In this document: positions 41,749 through 49,845 of the stretch, piece by piece | How positions within the stretch are numbered: the stretch's first letter is position 1 | Layout: every line of letters starts with the position of its first letter | From: an uncultured Prevotellaceae bacterium | GTDB lineage: Bacteria > Bacteroidota > Bacteroidia > Bacteroidales > Bacteroidaceae | Length of the DNA stretch: 50,437 nucleotides | NCBI GenBank assembly: GCA_900318915.1 | Contig: ONMI01000034.1 | Coordinates: 1-50,437, forward strand | Reading direction: 5' to 3' | Translations under genes and position numbers: made by a program | Notes under the pieces: model-generated | The model's database searches: none | What the model was told of the DNA's origin: nothing | Seen by the model: the letters and a program-made list of their open reading frames with translations, nothing else

Positions 41749-43599
41749 TCATAGTTTGCGCTGGCTTTGCACCTGGGCCATGAGCCGCACCCAGTTGCCG
41801 CCCCATATCTTCTGAATGTCGCGTTCGTTGTACTTGCGCCGCAGCAGGGCCAGCGTGAAGTTGATGAGCTCCGATGAGTCGGCCAGGCCCGGTATGCCGC
41901 CGCCGCCGTCGAAGTCGGTGCCGAGTCCCACGTGGTCGACCCCCATGATGCGTATGGCATGCTCCAGGTGGTCGATGGCGTCGAGCACGGTGGCCTGTCC
42001 CTCCTTGCGCAGGAATCCGCCGTAGAGGGTGATGTGCGCCACGCCTCCCTTGCGGGCCAGCGCCCGCAGTTGGTCGTCGGTCAGGTTGCGCGGCACGTCG
42101 CAGAGTGCGCGGCAGTTGCTGTGGCTGCACACTATGGGCGTCTTGCTCATGTCGAGCGCGTCGTAGAAGCTCCGCTCGTTGGCATGGCTCAGGTCTACCA
42201 TGAGTCCGCAGCGGTTCATCTCGTGTATCACTTTCTCGCCGAACTTCGACACGCCGTCGTTGGTGTTGCATCCCACGGCGCTGTCGCAGATGTCGTTGTC
42301 GCCGTTGTGGCACAGGGTGATATAGACCACACCCCGCTGTGCGAAGTATTTCACATTGGCCAGGTCGTGGTTGAGGGCGATGCCGTTCTCGATGCCGAAC
42401 ATGATCGACTTGCGCCGCTTGCGCTTGTCCTCGTACAGGTCGGCCGGTGTGCGCGCTATGCTCAGGTAGCCCCTGTTGCCCCGTACGATGCCTTCTATCT
42501 TGTCGAAGATGAGGTCGGCATACTCCTTGGGTGTGTTCACATCGAAGGCCACCTTCGAGGAGAACGTCTCGCCCATCTTGGGTTGCGGAAGATAGGCCGC
42601 CATGATGACGGCATCCTGCCGTCCCTCGGTCATTTTGTGCAGGTCGACGAGGAGTCGACTGTCGCGCTGGTCGAATTTCACCCCTTCGTGGAAGAACATG
42701 GGCGTGTCGCAGTGCGTGTCGAGGGTGAGCACGCGCTCGTGTATGCGTTTGGCGGCGTAGAAGTCGTCGGCGCTTCTCACCAGCCACTCAAAGAGCTTCA
42801 GGCCGTCCTGCTCCAGGCATTCCGGGTGCCACTGCACGCCCAGCAGCATTTTCTGCTCGTTGCTCTCAATGGCCTCGATGGTGCCGTCGGCGGCCCGTGC
42901 GGTGACATGGAAGTGCGGTCCGGGGTCGGCCACGGCCTGGTGGTGGAACGAGTTGACGTAGATGCGCTTGCGCTGGTATATCTCGTGCAGCATCGAGTCC
43001 ATCTCGATGTCGACGGAGTGGGTGGGCAGGTTGCGGTCACCCTCCTGTGTGTGCTTCACGGGGGCTGTCCATGCAGGGGCCGCCTCTTCAGCGCCCTTCT
43101 TCTTGTCGCCCTTCTTCTTGCCCTCCGCCTCGGGTTCGGTCTTGGCGGCCAGCGAGCGGGCGGTGTCGATGTCCTGGTCAATCCTGCCGCCCAGCGCCAC
43201 AGCCATGGTCTGCACGCCCCTGCAGATGCCCAGGATGGGTATCTGGCGGTTGTAGGCCAGTCGGGTGATGAGCAGTTCGGGCAGGTCGCGGGTGGCATTG
43301 ATGCGGTGCAGCTGAGCGATGGGCTCCTCGCCCGTCCAGAGCGGGTTGATGTCTGCGCCGCCCGTGAGGAGCAGTCCGTCGAGGTGCTCGAGCGTGTTGA
43401 TGATGGCCTCCTGGCTGCTCAGCGGCGGTATGATGACCGGCACGCCGCCGGCATCGGCCACTTGTTGGTAGTAAGCGCGTTCCATGGTAGCCATACCGTC
43501 GTTGAAATTGGCGGTGACGCCGATGACAGGACGGTGGGGGGCTTCGGGGAACACATCGTAGAATGGAGTGAGATGCTCCTTCAGGTCGAACGATTCCAT
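41749..43599 (-). CDS. Fusion: C26 glutamine-amidotransferase-like domain + M19 membrane-dipeptidase domain
   Basis: 616 residues, no signal peptide. Residues about 20-275 form a class-I amidotransferase/peptidase C26 (gamma-glutamyl hydrolase, PuuD-like) domain: GLLLTGGADINP, nucleophile Cys126 in LGICRGVQTM, and GVQWHPE (His258, Glu260). A Lys/Glu/Ala-rich insert (about 154-180, GKKKGDKKKGAEE) interrupts it. Residues about 290-610 form an M19 renal-dipeptidase-like domain: LTLDTHCDTP (His296, Asp298), DLSHANERS, CSHSNCRA, DHVGLGTDFDGG. The pair could cut gamma-glutamyl bonds and then the dipeptide, as in glutathione or gamma-glutamyl-peptide use; this is inference. It follows the Lrp regulator by 18 nt. 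Confidence 0.88.
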   Translation of the reverse strand: MESFDLKEHLTPFYDVFPEAPHRPVIGVTANFNDGMATMERAYYQQVADAGGVPVIIPPLSSQEAIINTLEHLDGLLLTGGADINPLWTGEEPIAQLHRINATRDLPELLITRLAYNRQIPILGICRGVQTMAVALGGRIDQDIDTARSLAAKTEPEAEGKKKGDKKKGAEEAAPAWTAPVKHTQEGDRNLPTHSVDIEMDSMLHEIYQRKRIYVNSFHHQAVADPGPHFHVTARAADGTIEAIESNEQKMLLGVQWHPECLEQDGLKLFEWLVRSADDFYAAKRIHERVLTLDTHCDTPMFFHEGVKFDQRDSRLLVDLHKMTEGRQDAVIMAAYLPQPKMGETFSSKVAFDVNTPKEYADLIFDKIEGIVRGNRGYLSIARTPADLYEDKRKRRKSIMFGIENGIALNHDLANVKYFAQRGVVYITLCHNGDNDICDSAVGCNTNDGVSKFGEKVIHEMNRCGLMVDLSHANERSFYDALDMSKTPIVCSHSNCRALCDVPRNLTDDQLRALARKGGVAHITLYGGFLRKEGQATVLDAIDHLEHAIRIMGVDHVGLGTDFDGGGGIPGLADSSELINFTLALLRRKYNERDIQKIWGGNWVRLMAQVQSQRKL

Positions 43600-43617
43600 A
43601 AGCAGTATGCGGTCCTC

Positions 43618-44088
43618 CTAATCGTTATCGTCGGTGATGACAGGAATCTCCCGCTTGATGCTCTGTTCGAGCGAGATGAGGGTCTCTGTGGCCACCACGC
43701 CGGGTATGCCCTGCAGCTGGTTGTTGAGCAGGTCCATGAGCTGTTCGTTGTCGCGTGCGAAGAGTTTCACCAGCATGGTGTAGGGGCCTGTGGTGAAGTG
43801 GCATTCCACAATCTCGGAGATGTGCACCAGGCGTTCCACCACGCTCTTGTACATGCTGCCCCGCTCCAGGGTGATGCCCACATAGGTGCAGGTGGTGTAG
43901 CCGATGCTCTTGGGGTTCACGTCGAAGCCGCTGCCGGTGATGACACCGTCTTCGCGCATGTGTTGCACGCGCTGGTGGATGGCGGCGCGCGACACGTTGC
44001 ACTCTGCGGCCACATCCTTGAACGGGATGCGGGCATTCTGCGACAGGATGCTCAATATTTTTTTGTCCAACTTGTCTAATTTGTCCAT
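43618..44088 (-). CDS. Lrp/AsnC-family transcription regulator
   Basis: 156 residues from ATG 44088 (MDKLDKLDKKILSIL); the frame goes 27 codons further up but that part spans the promoter. N-terminal winged HTH (ILSQNARIPFKDVAAECNVSRAAIHQRVQHM) and C-terminal RAM/ASNC effector domain (about 70-150: YVGITLERG, GPYTMLVKLFARD). Usually an octamer sensing amino acids. It leads an operon with the C26-M19 hydrolase and glutaminyl cyclase, so it may tune peptide or amino acid use; that link is by position only. Confidence 0.93.
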   Translation of the reverse strand: MDKLDKLDKKILSILSQNARIPFKDVAAECNVSRAAIHQRVQHMREDGVITGSGFDVNPKSIGYTTCTYVGITLERGSMYKSVVERLVHISEIVECHFTTGPYTMLVKLFARDNEQLMDLLNNQLQGIPGVVATETLISLEQSIKREIPVITDDND

Positions 44089-44142
44089 GTCCTTGATGAT
44101 GAGTGTTGTTCTGTTTTTTTTATAGTATTGACATTTTGAAAG

Positions 44143-44173
44143 CAAAAATAGGGATTTTTTGTGAAACATCCAA
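44143..44173 (-). promoter_or_regulatory. Promoter of the Lrp operon
   Basis: Reverse strand TTGG (44170-44173) and TATTTTTG (44143-44150), about 19 nt apart. The leader is about 50 nt. Confidence 0.7.
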
Positions 44174-44242
44174 TGATTTGCGGTGGAAATATGGTTGCGG
44201 AGTGCATTTTTGCTTTCTTTTGCTTTCTTTTCGGCATAAAAA

Positions 44243-44295
44243 GAGAGATGCCGCAGGGTGGCGGCATCTCTCGGGCGGATGCCGGTGCGGCATCC
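44243..44295 (-). terminator. Two hairpins ending the FKBP operon
   Basis: Stem 1: GGATGCCG/CGGCATCC (44277-44284 / 44288-44295). Stem 2: GAGAGATGCCGC/GCGGCATCTCTC (44243-44254 / 44261-44272), followed on the reverse strand by TTTTT. Stem 2 is a textbook intrinsic terminator, 45 nt beyond the FKBP stop. Confidence 0.9.
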
Positions 44296-44316
44296 ATGGA
44301 TAGGTAGTGGCCCGTC

Positions 44317-45294
44317 TTACTTGCGTACGGCCTTCTTGCGTGCGGTGGCAGAGCCGCCCGTCTTGCCGGGCTTGGCTTCAGGCTGAGCGGTGGTGGCTTT
44401 GGCCTCCTGTGCGGGTATCACCTTCTCCAGTTCCACCTGGAAGATAAGGGTGGAGTAGGGGGGTATCTGTCCGGCGGGGCGGTTGCCGTAGGCCAGCTCC
44501 TGCGGTATGTAGAGTTCCCACATGCTGCCCTCGGGCATCATGGTGAGCGCCTCTGTCCATCCTTTTATCACCTGGGTGGGCTTGAACTTGTTGGTCTGCT
44601 CCTTGCGTTTGTACGAGCTGTCGAAGACGGTGCCGTCGAGGAGGCGGCCCTCATACTTCACCACCACCTCGTCGTTGGCGGTGGCCACGGCACCGTTGCC
44701 CTGGCGCAGCACCCTGTACTGCAGTCCGCTGGGCAGTGTCACCACGCCCGGCTTGGTGCTGTTCTCGGTCAGGAAGTTGCGGCCTTCGGCCTTGCGGGCC
44801 TCCGTCTCACGCTCCTTGCACTGGTCAATGTATTGGTCGGCGCTGTTCATGGTGAGCACCGAGGTGTCTTTCTTCAGCGCATCGAGGAATCCTCTGAAGA
44901 AGAGTTCGTTGTTGATGCTGTCGGCCACGCCCTGGAGCTGTTTTTTGGCGGCCGGAATCATGCGCTGTTCCACCATGTTGGCTATGCTGATGCCGGCACC
45001 GTAGGCGGTGAGGCTCTTCTTGCGCACCTGGTCCATGGTGTCTTCGAATCCGCGGATGAAGTCGACCATATAGGCGGTGTCTACGTTGAGTTGCTGCGAG
45101 AGATAAGGGATGAGTCCGTTGGTGGTGTTGATACCGAGGGCGTAGCTCACCGAGTCGACCCCGTTGCTCAGCACCACGGGCTGTTTCACCTCTACGTTCT
45201 CCTTTTTCTTCTTCTTGTCTTTTTTGTCGGCTGCCTGTAGAGCAGTCGCACCCGCCAGGACGGCGAGTGCGAGGATAAGAGCTTTCTTCATCAT
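44317..45294 (-). CDS. Exported FKBP-type prolyl isomerase with long basic tails
   Basis: 325 residues. Signal peptide to about LQA|A (residue 22), then a Lys-rich stretch (DKKDKKKKKE). Dimerisation-type N-terminal domain (VDSVSYALGINTTNGL, about 46-165), then an FKBP domain (about 190-292: TLPSGLQYRVLRQGNG, VVVKYEGRLLDGTVFDSSY, GWTEALTMMPEGSMWELYIP, AYGNRPAG, STLIFQVELEKV), as in FkpA/Mip. A Pro/Ala/Thr/Lys-rich C-terminal tail of about 30 residues ends ARKKAVRK. It should assist folding in the periplasm. Last of three tandem FKBP genes, 3 nt after the second. Confidence 0.93.
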   Translation of the reverse strand: MMKKALILALAVLAGATALQAADKKDKKKKKENVEVKQPVVLSNGVDSVSYALGINTTNGLIPYLSQQLNVDTAYMVDFIRGFEDTMDQVRKKSLTAYGAGISIANMVEQRMIPAAKKQLQGVADSINNELFFRGFLDALKKDTSVLTMNSADQYIDQCKERETEARKAEGRNFLTENSTKPGVVTLPSGLQYRVLRQGNGAVATANDEVVVKYEGRLLDGTVFDSSYKRKEQTNKFKPTQVIKGWTEALTMMPEGSMWELYIPQELAYGNRPAGQIPPYSTLIFQVELEKVIPAQEAKATTAQPEAKPGKTGGSATARKKAVRK

Positions 45295-45297
45295 GGC

Positions 45298-46152
45298 TTA
45301 TTTTTCGATGGAGAGGAGTTTCACTTTGAAGATAAGGGTGGAGAAGGGTTTGATCTGACCCATGTCGCGCTCACCGTAAGCCTTCTCGGCGGGGATGTAA
45401 ACTTCCCACTCCGAACCCACGGGCATGTGGGTGAGAGCCTCGGCGAAGCCGGGGATGTTCTGGCGTACTACGCACTCCATGGGCTGTCCGCGCTTGATGG
45501 AGCTGTCGAATACTTTGCCGTCGATGGTCTTGCCCTCATAGTCGACCTTCACTTTCGAGGAGTCGGTGGGCAGGGCGCCGTTGCCTTCGGAGAGCACTTT
45601 GTACTGCACGCCGCTGGGCAGGGTCTTCACACCGGGCTTCTTGGCGTTGTCGGCCAGGAACTTGGCGTTTTTCTCCTTCACCTCCTTATAGCGCTCGCCC
45701 ACGATGCGCGTGTGCACTCTGTCGGCCAGGCTCTCAATGCTGTTCATGGCCACCTCTGAGGTCATAATCTTGTCGTTTTTCTTCACACCGTCTATCAGAC
45801 CGGCCACCAGGTTCTTCTGCGACACATGGTGGATGCTGTCGCCGGCAAAGATCTGGTTGTTGATGCTCGAAGCCATGCCGGCACCGGCCTGCAGACCGGC
45901 CACGTAGGCAGCCTTCTTCTTGTCGCCTGCACTGGCAGAGCCTTCCTTGAAACCTCTCACGAAGTCGGCTATGTAGGCAGAGTCGATGCCCTGCTGAGCC
46001 AGGTAGTTGGTCATCTGTGCACCGTTGGCCTTGCCGATGGCATAGCTCAGGGTGTCGACATCAGTTTTCAGAGAGGCCGTGGGGTTGTTGCCGCATGAGA
46101 AGAATGTGGCGCCGGCCATTGCCATTACGGCATAGATAGCTAATTTTTTCAT
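45298..46152 (-). CDS. FKBP-type prolyl isomerase lipoprotein
   Basis: 284 residues. Lipobox TFFSC (Cys20) then GNNPTASLKTD. N-terminal dimerisation domain (VDTLSYAIGKANGAQM, about 34-150) and FKBP domain (about 175-284: TLPSGVQYKVLSEGNG, VDYEGKTIDGKVFDSS, ALTHMPVGSEWEVYIP, AYGERDMG, STLIFKVKLLSIEK). Membrane-anchored periplasmic chaperone/isomerase. Middle gene of the trio, sharing the same layout and clearly a paralogue. Confidence 0.93.
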   Translation of the reverse strand: MKKLAIYAVMAMAGATFFSCGNNPTASLKTDVDTLSYAIGKANGAQMTNYLAQQGIDSAYIADFVRGFKEGSASAGDKKKAAYVAGLQAGAGMASSINNQIFAGDSIHHVSQKNLVAGLIDGVKKNDKIMTSEVAMNSIESLADRVHTRIVGERYKEVKEKNAKFLADNAKKPGVKTLPSGVQYKVLSEGNGALPTDSSKVKVDYEGKTIDGKVFDSSIKRGQPMECVVRQNIPGFAEALTHMPVGSEWEVYIPAEKAYGERDMGQIKPFSTLIFKVKLLSIEK

Positions 46153-46186
46153 TTGTTTACTTGTTGTTTTATCGTTTTGTTTGACT

Positions 46187-46792
46187 TTATTTCACTTCCA
46201 GTAGCTCCACGTCGAAGATGAGTGTGGCAAACGGAGGAATCATGTTGCCGGCACCGCCCTCGCCGTATGCCAGGCGGTAGGGGATGAAGAAGCGGTACTT
46301 GGCACCCTCCTGCATGAGCTGCAGACCCTCGGTCCAGCCGGCTATCACCTGCTGCAGACCGAAGGTGGCCGGTTCGCCGCGCTGCACGCTGCTGTCGAAC
46401 ACAGTGCCGTCGAGGAGGAAACCCTCATAATGGCACACCACCTGGTCGGTGGCCTTCGGCTTGCGGCCGTTGCCTTCCTTGATTACGGTATACTGCAGTC
46501 CGCTGGGCAGTGTCACCACGCCTTCCTTCTTGGCGTTCTCGGCCAGGTACTTCTCACCGCTCTCTTTGGCTATCTTGCCTTTGGCGGCGCGCTCGGCGTC
46601 CATGGCAGCCTGTTTCTTGCGGAAGTACTGCTCCACGATGCCCTGAGCCTCGCGGTGCGACACCTTGAGCTCGTTGCCGGCAAGCACATCCTTGATGGCC
46701 TGTGCGAATTCATCTACATTGAGGTCGCTGGCACCCATCTGGGCCAGCTGCTGTCCTATTCCTAATCCTAAAGCGTAGCTTACTTTCTCCAT
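46187..46792 (-). CDS. FKBP-type prolyl isomerase without export signal
   Basis: 201 residues, shorter than its two paralogues because it starts directly with the dimerisation domain (MEKVSYALGLGIGQQLAQM). The FKBP domain is about 95-200: TLPSGLQYTVIKEGNG, HYEGFLLDGTVFDSS, GWTEGLQLMQEGAKYRFFIP, AYGEGGAGNMIPPFATLIF. No signal peptide or lipobox, so cytoplasmic, similar to FklB. First gene of the operon, with a -7 box about 45 nt upstream, and 34 nt before the second FKBP. Confidence 0.92.
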   Translation of the reverse strand: MEKVSYALGLGIGQQLAQMGASDLNVDEFAQAIKDVLAGNELKVSHREAQGIVEQYFRKKQAAMDAERAAKGKIAKESGEKYLAENAKKEGVVTLPSGLQYTVIKEGNGRKPKATDQVVCHYEGFLLDGTVFDSSVQRGEPATFGLQQVIAGWTEGLQLMQEGAKYRFFIPYRLAYGEGGAGNMIPPFATLIFDVELLEVK

Positions 46793-46835
46793 GTTTACGT
46801 TGTCGTTGCTATTGTAATAGTTTGGTAAAACGGGA

Positions 46836-46843
46836 CAAAGTTA
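46836..46843 (-). promoter_or_regulatory. -7 box of the FKBP operon
   Basis: Reverse strand TAACTTTG, exact consensus, giving a leader of about 40 nt. No clear -33. Confidence 0.6.
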
Positions 46844-46886
46844 CTATTTTTATCCGACACGAGGCGCATATTTCATTTTTTTTGCT

Positions 46887-46894
46887 TATTTTTG
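46887..46894 (+). promoter_or_regulatory. -7 box of the sirtuin gene
   Basis: TATTTTTG matches TAnnTTTG, 53 nt before the ATG at 46948. The -33 region is a T run ending in G and cannot be judged. Confidence 0.45.
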
Positions 46895-46947
46895 TAAGAT
46901 GTAAGTCGTTTTCCGAACTTTCACTTTCTATTAATCTCTTTGCGACC

Positions 46948-47646
46948 ATGAAAAAAATAGTAGTTTTGACAGGTGCCGGCATGTCGGCCGAGAGCGGGCT
47001 GAAAACCTTCCGCGATGCCGACGGACTTTGGGAGAATTATCCCGTTCAGCAGGTGGCCACCCACGAGGGCTGGCTCACCGACCCCACATTGGTGACTGAA
47101 TTTTACAACATGCTCCGCGGCAAGCTCAACAGCGCCCAGCCCAACGAGGGGCACCGGCTGGTGGCCCGGTTGGAGGAGCGCTACGACGTGACCGTGGTGA
47201 CCCAGAATGTGGACGACCTGCACGAGAGGGCCGGTAGCAGCAAGGTGATACACCTGCACGGCGAACTGATGAAGGTGTGTTCGAGCCGCAACACGGAAGA
47301 CACCCGCTACTGGCAGATGCTGACTGCAGACAACAGCAGGGTGGAGCCGGGCACGAAAGCCGGCGACGGTTCGTTGCTAAGACCCTATATTGTGTTTTTC
47401 GGCGAGGCGGTGCCCCGCATGGAGGATGCTGTCAATGTGACCTACGATGCCGATATCTTCATCATCATCGGCTCATCGCTGGTGGTGTATCCTGCCGCCG
47501 GACTGGTGCGTTATGTCAAGCCCGGTGTGCCGGTATATCTCATCGACCCGGCCGATGTGAATGCGGGCATCTCGCGCGTGCACCACATCCAGAAAGGCGC
47601 CTCGGCCGGCATGAAGGAGCTTTACGAGCTGCTTATGAAACCATAA
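46948..47646 (+). CDS. Sirtuin-family NAD-dependent protein deacylase
   Basis: 232 residues from ATG 46948 (MKKIVVLTGAGMSAESG); the frame extends 42 codons up through the promoter and was cut. NAD-site GAGMSAESGLKTFRDADGLW, TQNVDDLH (85-92), catalytic His104 in IHLHGEL, and GSSLVVYPAAGL. The usual two Cys pairs that hold structural zinc are not there: after HGEL only one Cys (Cys111) is seen. Short zinc-less sirtuins do occur in Bacteroidetes. It removes acyl groups from lysines using NAD. Divergent from the FKBP operon. Confidence 0.9.
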   Translation: MKKIVVLTGAGMSAESGLKTFRDADGLWENYPVQQVATHEGWLTDPTLVTEFYNMLRGKLNSAQPNEGHRLVARLEERYDVTVVTQNVDDLHERAGSSKVIHLHGELMKVCSSRNTEDTRYWQMLTADNSRVEPGTKAGDGSLLRPYIVFFGEAVPRMEDAVNVTYDADIFIIIGSSLVVYPAAGLVRYVKPGVPVYLIDPADVNAGISRVHHIQKGASAGMKELYELLMKP

Positions 47647-47691
47647 GCTCTCCGTCCATGCTTTGACATACCTGCCGGGGCGACATGTGGT

Positions 47692-48882
47692 TTAGAACAC
47701 CCACCCGAGGCAGATGGTGAACATGGGAGCCTTCATGCTGTAGTGGCCGAAGTTACGGTACACATAGTTGGCGGTAAGGCTCAGGCGGTGCTTGCCCACT
47801 GCCATGTCGGCACCGGCTCCTCCGTAGAAGCCGAAGCTGGCCGTGCTGTGGTGCTGGTCCATGCCGGAGTTGCCGAAGTAGCCCTCCCAGTTGTCTGTCT
47901 CATAACCGAAGAGGTAGTCGAGTGCTACCCCGGCGCGCACCAGTGGCGACAGGCGCCCTTCGGGCGTGAAACGGTACATGGCGCCCAGGTTGAGGGCAAG
48001 GTCGTTGAACTTCACCTCAGCCTCTTTTTTCGAGACGAATGTGTTGTCGCCCGTAGCCTTGTTGGGACTGAAGGAGGCCATTGCCTGGAACACCAGGCTC
48101 TGGCTGAGCCGTGGAGCCACGATGTCGACGCCAATGCCCACGAGGGGAGCCGTGCCGGAGAGGTCGAGTTCTTTCTTGTTTTCCTTGTGGGGTGTGGGGT
48201 CCATGGAGAGCAGGCCCATGCCGGCCTCAATGCGCAGGCGGGTGATGAGCCGGGTGGCGCCGTCGCTGCTCTTGCCGAATTCCGTGCTTCTGCCATTGTC
48301 GCCGTAGTGCTGCCGGTTGTAGCGGTTTACGATAGCCGTCAGTTTGGCTGGCGTCACCTCTCCCATTTTCCACAGTTCCTCGAGCGTCTCCGGGCTTCTG
48401 CCGAACAGCTGTCCAGCTTCGGCCAGCTTCTGGCGCTGCGCCTCGCGTCGTTCGTCGGTGGCCAGTTGCATGTCGTGTGTCTCGCGTATGTTGGCTGTCC
48501 TTCCGTCGGCGTCCACCAGGCAGTAATAGTCTATGCGGTTCTCCTTGTGGTGATAGAGGCTCATACCGCCCTGCAGGAGGTATTCGGCGAAGACGGTTTT
48601 CGTCTCGCCCTCAATAGACATGGCGCGCGACACATAGTAGGCGCCGCCCTCCAGCAGCCGGTAGGCGGCAATCTCTCCGGGGCTGTAGCTGCGGAACGAC
48701 TCGGTCCCGTCGGCTTTGAAGTCGCAGGTACGGCTGTTTCGTGTGTCGGAGCGGTAGTCGATGGTGCCATGCACGGTGTCGCCTTCGTTGGTGATGATGT
48801 AGCCCGCTTTGGGGTTTACTTGCGCCATGGCTGAGAGGGCGCAGAGAAAACAAATAATAATTGTCAGTCGTAATTTTTTCAT
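47692..48882 (-). CDS. Outer-membrane beta-barrel protein, unknown function
   Basis: 396 residues. Signal peptide cut AMA|Q (about residue 21). The N-terminal part starts with GYIITNEGDTVHGTIDYRSD, a segment seen in many Bacteroidetes envelope proteins, then a helical stretch (about 140-195). From about 205 the amphipathic alternation of an eight-to-ten-strand barrel begins (ITRLRIEAGMGLL, LALNLGAMYRF, SFGFYGGAGADMAV, LSLTANYVYRNF) and the last residue is Phe, as is usual for barrel insertion. Convergent with the sirtuin gene; no terminator seen in the 45-nt gap. No -7 box could be assigned in the A+T-rich 48883-49031 gap. Confidence 0.8.
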   Translation of the reverse strand: MKKLRLTIIICFLCALSAMAQVNPKAGYIITNEGDTVHGTIDYRSDTRNSRTCDFKADGTESFRSYSPGEIAAYRLLEGGAYYVSRAMSIEGETKTVFAEYLLQGGMSLYHHKENRIDYYCLVDADGRTANIRETHDMQLATDERREAQRQKLAEAGQLFGRSPETLEELWKMGEVTPAKLTAIVNRYNRQHYGDNGRSTEFGKSSDGATRLITRLRIEAGMGLLSMDPTPHKENKKELDLSGTAPLVGIGVDIVAPRLSQSLVFQAMASFSPNKATGDNTFVSKKEAEVKFNDLALNLGAMYRFTPEGRLSPLVRAGVALDYLFGYETDNWEGYFGNSGMDQHHSTASFGFYGGAGADMAVGKHRLSLTANYVYRNFGHYSMKAPMFTICLGWVF

Positions 48883-49031
48883 GTTCTTAGTATTTTAAAT
48901 TATTTTAAAGTTCTTCTTTATCGTGATTATTTAGGGACTGTCGTAGAATATTAAGATTATTTATAACTATTTGTTTTTCAATGTGATACAAATTTTATTT
49001 CTTTGATACAGATATTTTTTATCAACCCAAC

Positions 49032-49487
49032 TTATCTCCATTCGTAAAATTCTTGTATATAGCAAGCATATGGAGATTGGAATATACCTTTTTCATACGC
49101 TTCCTTATGTAACCTAGGAAGATTCTTGTAAATTTTTCTTCTTTCTTTATTAATCTTACGTAAAGACATGAAACAGCGATGCGGCAAGCTAATCATTATT
49201 AGCTCAATATTATTACAATTATCAGAAATAATTAGGTCTGCATCTTCCACTCCAACTGAACTAATAGTTAGTTTGTTGACAGGTAACGAAGTTTCAAATT
49301 GAAAACACCCGTCAATTCCGGTTCTTCCAATTTTAATGCTATCGTTTATTATTATGTCAGCATAGGGAATGGGATCAAAATCATTATAATTATCATAAAT
49401 TACCTTACCTTGGATAGCTCTGTTTTGAGAGTAAATCGCATTAATAGACGAGAATACTATTAATATAGTAAAAACATGTTTATACAT
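49032..49487 (-). CDS. Secreted carboxypeptidase-regulatory-like (CarbopepD_reg) small protein
   Basis: 151 residues. Signal peptide cut about IYS|Q (residue 20-21). Residues about 23-100 form a beta-sandwich of the carboxypeptidase-regulatory-like type: NRAIQGKVIYD, YADIIINDSIKIGRTGIDGCFQFE, KLTISSVGVED. The C-terminus is basic and helical (RKINKERRKIYKNL) and ends FYEWR. It is much more A+T-rich than genes to its left. It starts 5 nt after the end of the broken Rhs-like frame, in the position where an immunity or accessory gene is expected, but no immunity family is recognised. Confidence 0.7.
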   Translation of the reverse strand: MYKHVFTILIVFSSINAIYSQNRAIQGKVIYDNYNDFDPIPYADIIINDSIKIGRTGIDGCFQFETSLPVNKLTISSVGVEDADLIISDNCNNIELIMISLPHRCFMSLRKINKERRKIYKNLPRLHKEAYEKGIFQSPYACYIQEFYEWR

Positions 49488-49492
49488 AATAA

Positions 49493-49727
49493 TTATTTTC
49501 CTGTGTAATCATATTCTTCCATTTGATTGGAAGGCCTATATAAAACTAAAAATTTGGCTTTAGGCGCGTTCTCTTTTTTCCTTCTCATAATTTGAATATC
49601 ACCGGCGGGCGACAGCACCGGCTGCTGCCTCACACCGTACGTCACCCTGAGCATTTAGCCCGACGCGCTGTACGTATACTCTATAAAGCTGTTGTCGCCG
49701 AACTGTATCACAGAGGGCAAAGATAGT
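49493..49727 (-). pseudogene. Broken Rhs/YD-repeat protein fragment
   Basis: The reverse-strand frame reads LPSVIQFGDNSFIEYTYSAS, Gly, stop (49655-49657), then MLRVTYGVRQQPVLSPAGD and ends EEYDYTGK-stop at 49493. The pattern (F-x-D/G-x-x-x-x-Y-x-Y-x-A-x-G-x-x-L-R-V) is the YD-repeat end seen in Bacteroidales Rhs proteins, with one in-frame stop. The piece is G+C-richer than the genes on both sides. The remaining 53 codons after the stop could be read from the ATG at 49654, but they look like the same broken gene. Confidence 0.65.
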
Positions 49728-49761
49728 GCAAACCGAATGAAATGCCAAATAATTCTGAGCC

Positions 49762-49783
49762 CAATTTTACACCAATTTTACAC
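49762..49783. repeat. Perfect 11-bp tandem duplication
   Basis: CCAATTTTACA twice in a row, between the Rhs fragment and the end of the 175-residue gene. No role assigned; the rest of the 49728-49845 gap shows nothing else. Confidence 0.8.
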
Positions 49784-49845
49784 CTTTGGGTGTTTCCTGC
49801 TATAAAGGCTACGGGGCAGACGGTTGCTCTCATAGATTCATCAGA

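Noticed and set aside
41932-44079. Long open frame of over 700 codons on the + strand
   Set aside because: It lies opposite the C26-M19 fusion and Lrp genes, whose motifs are clear. It has no recognisable domain; such mirror frames are common in G+C-rich coding sequence.
49493-49654. A separate 53-codon gene after the stop in the Rhs fragment
   Set aside because: It continues the YD-repeat pattern in the same frame, so it is better read as the rest of the broken gene.
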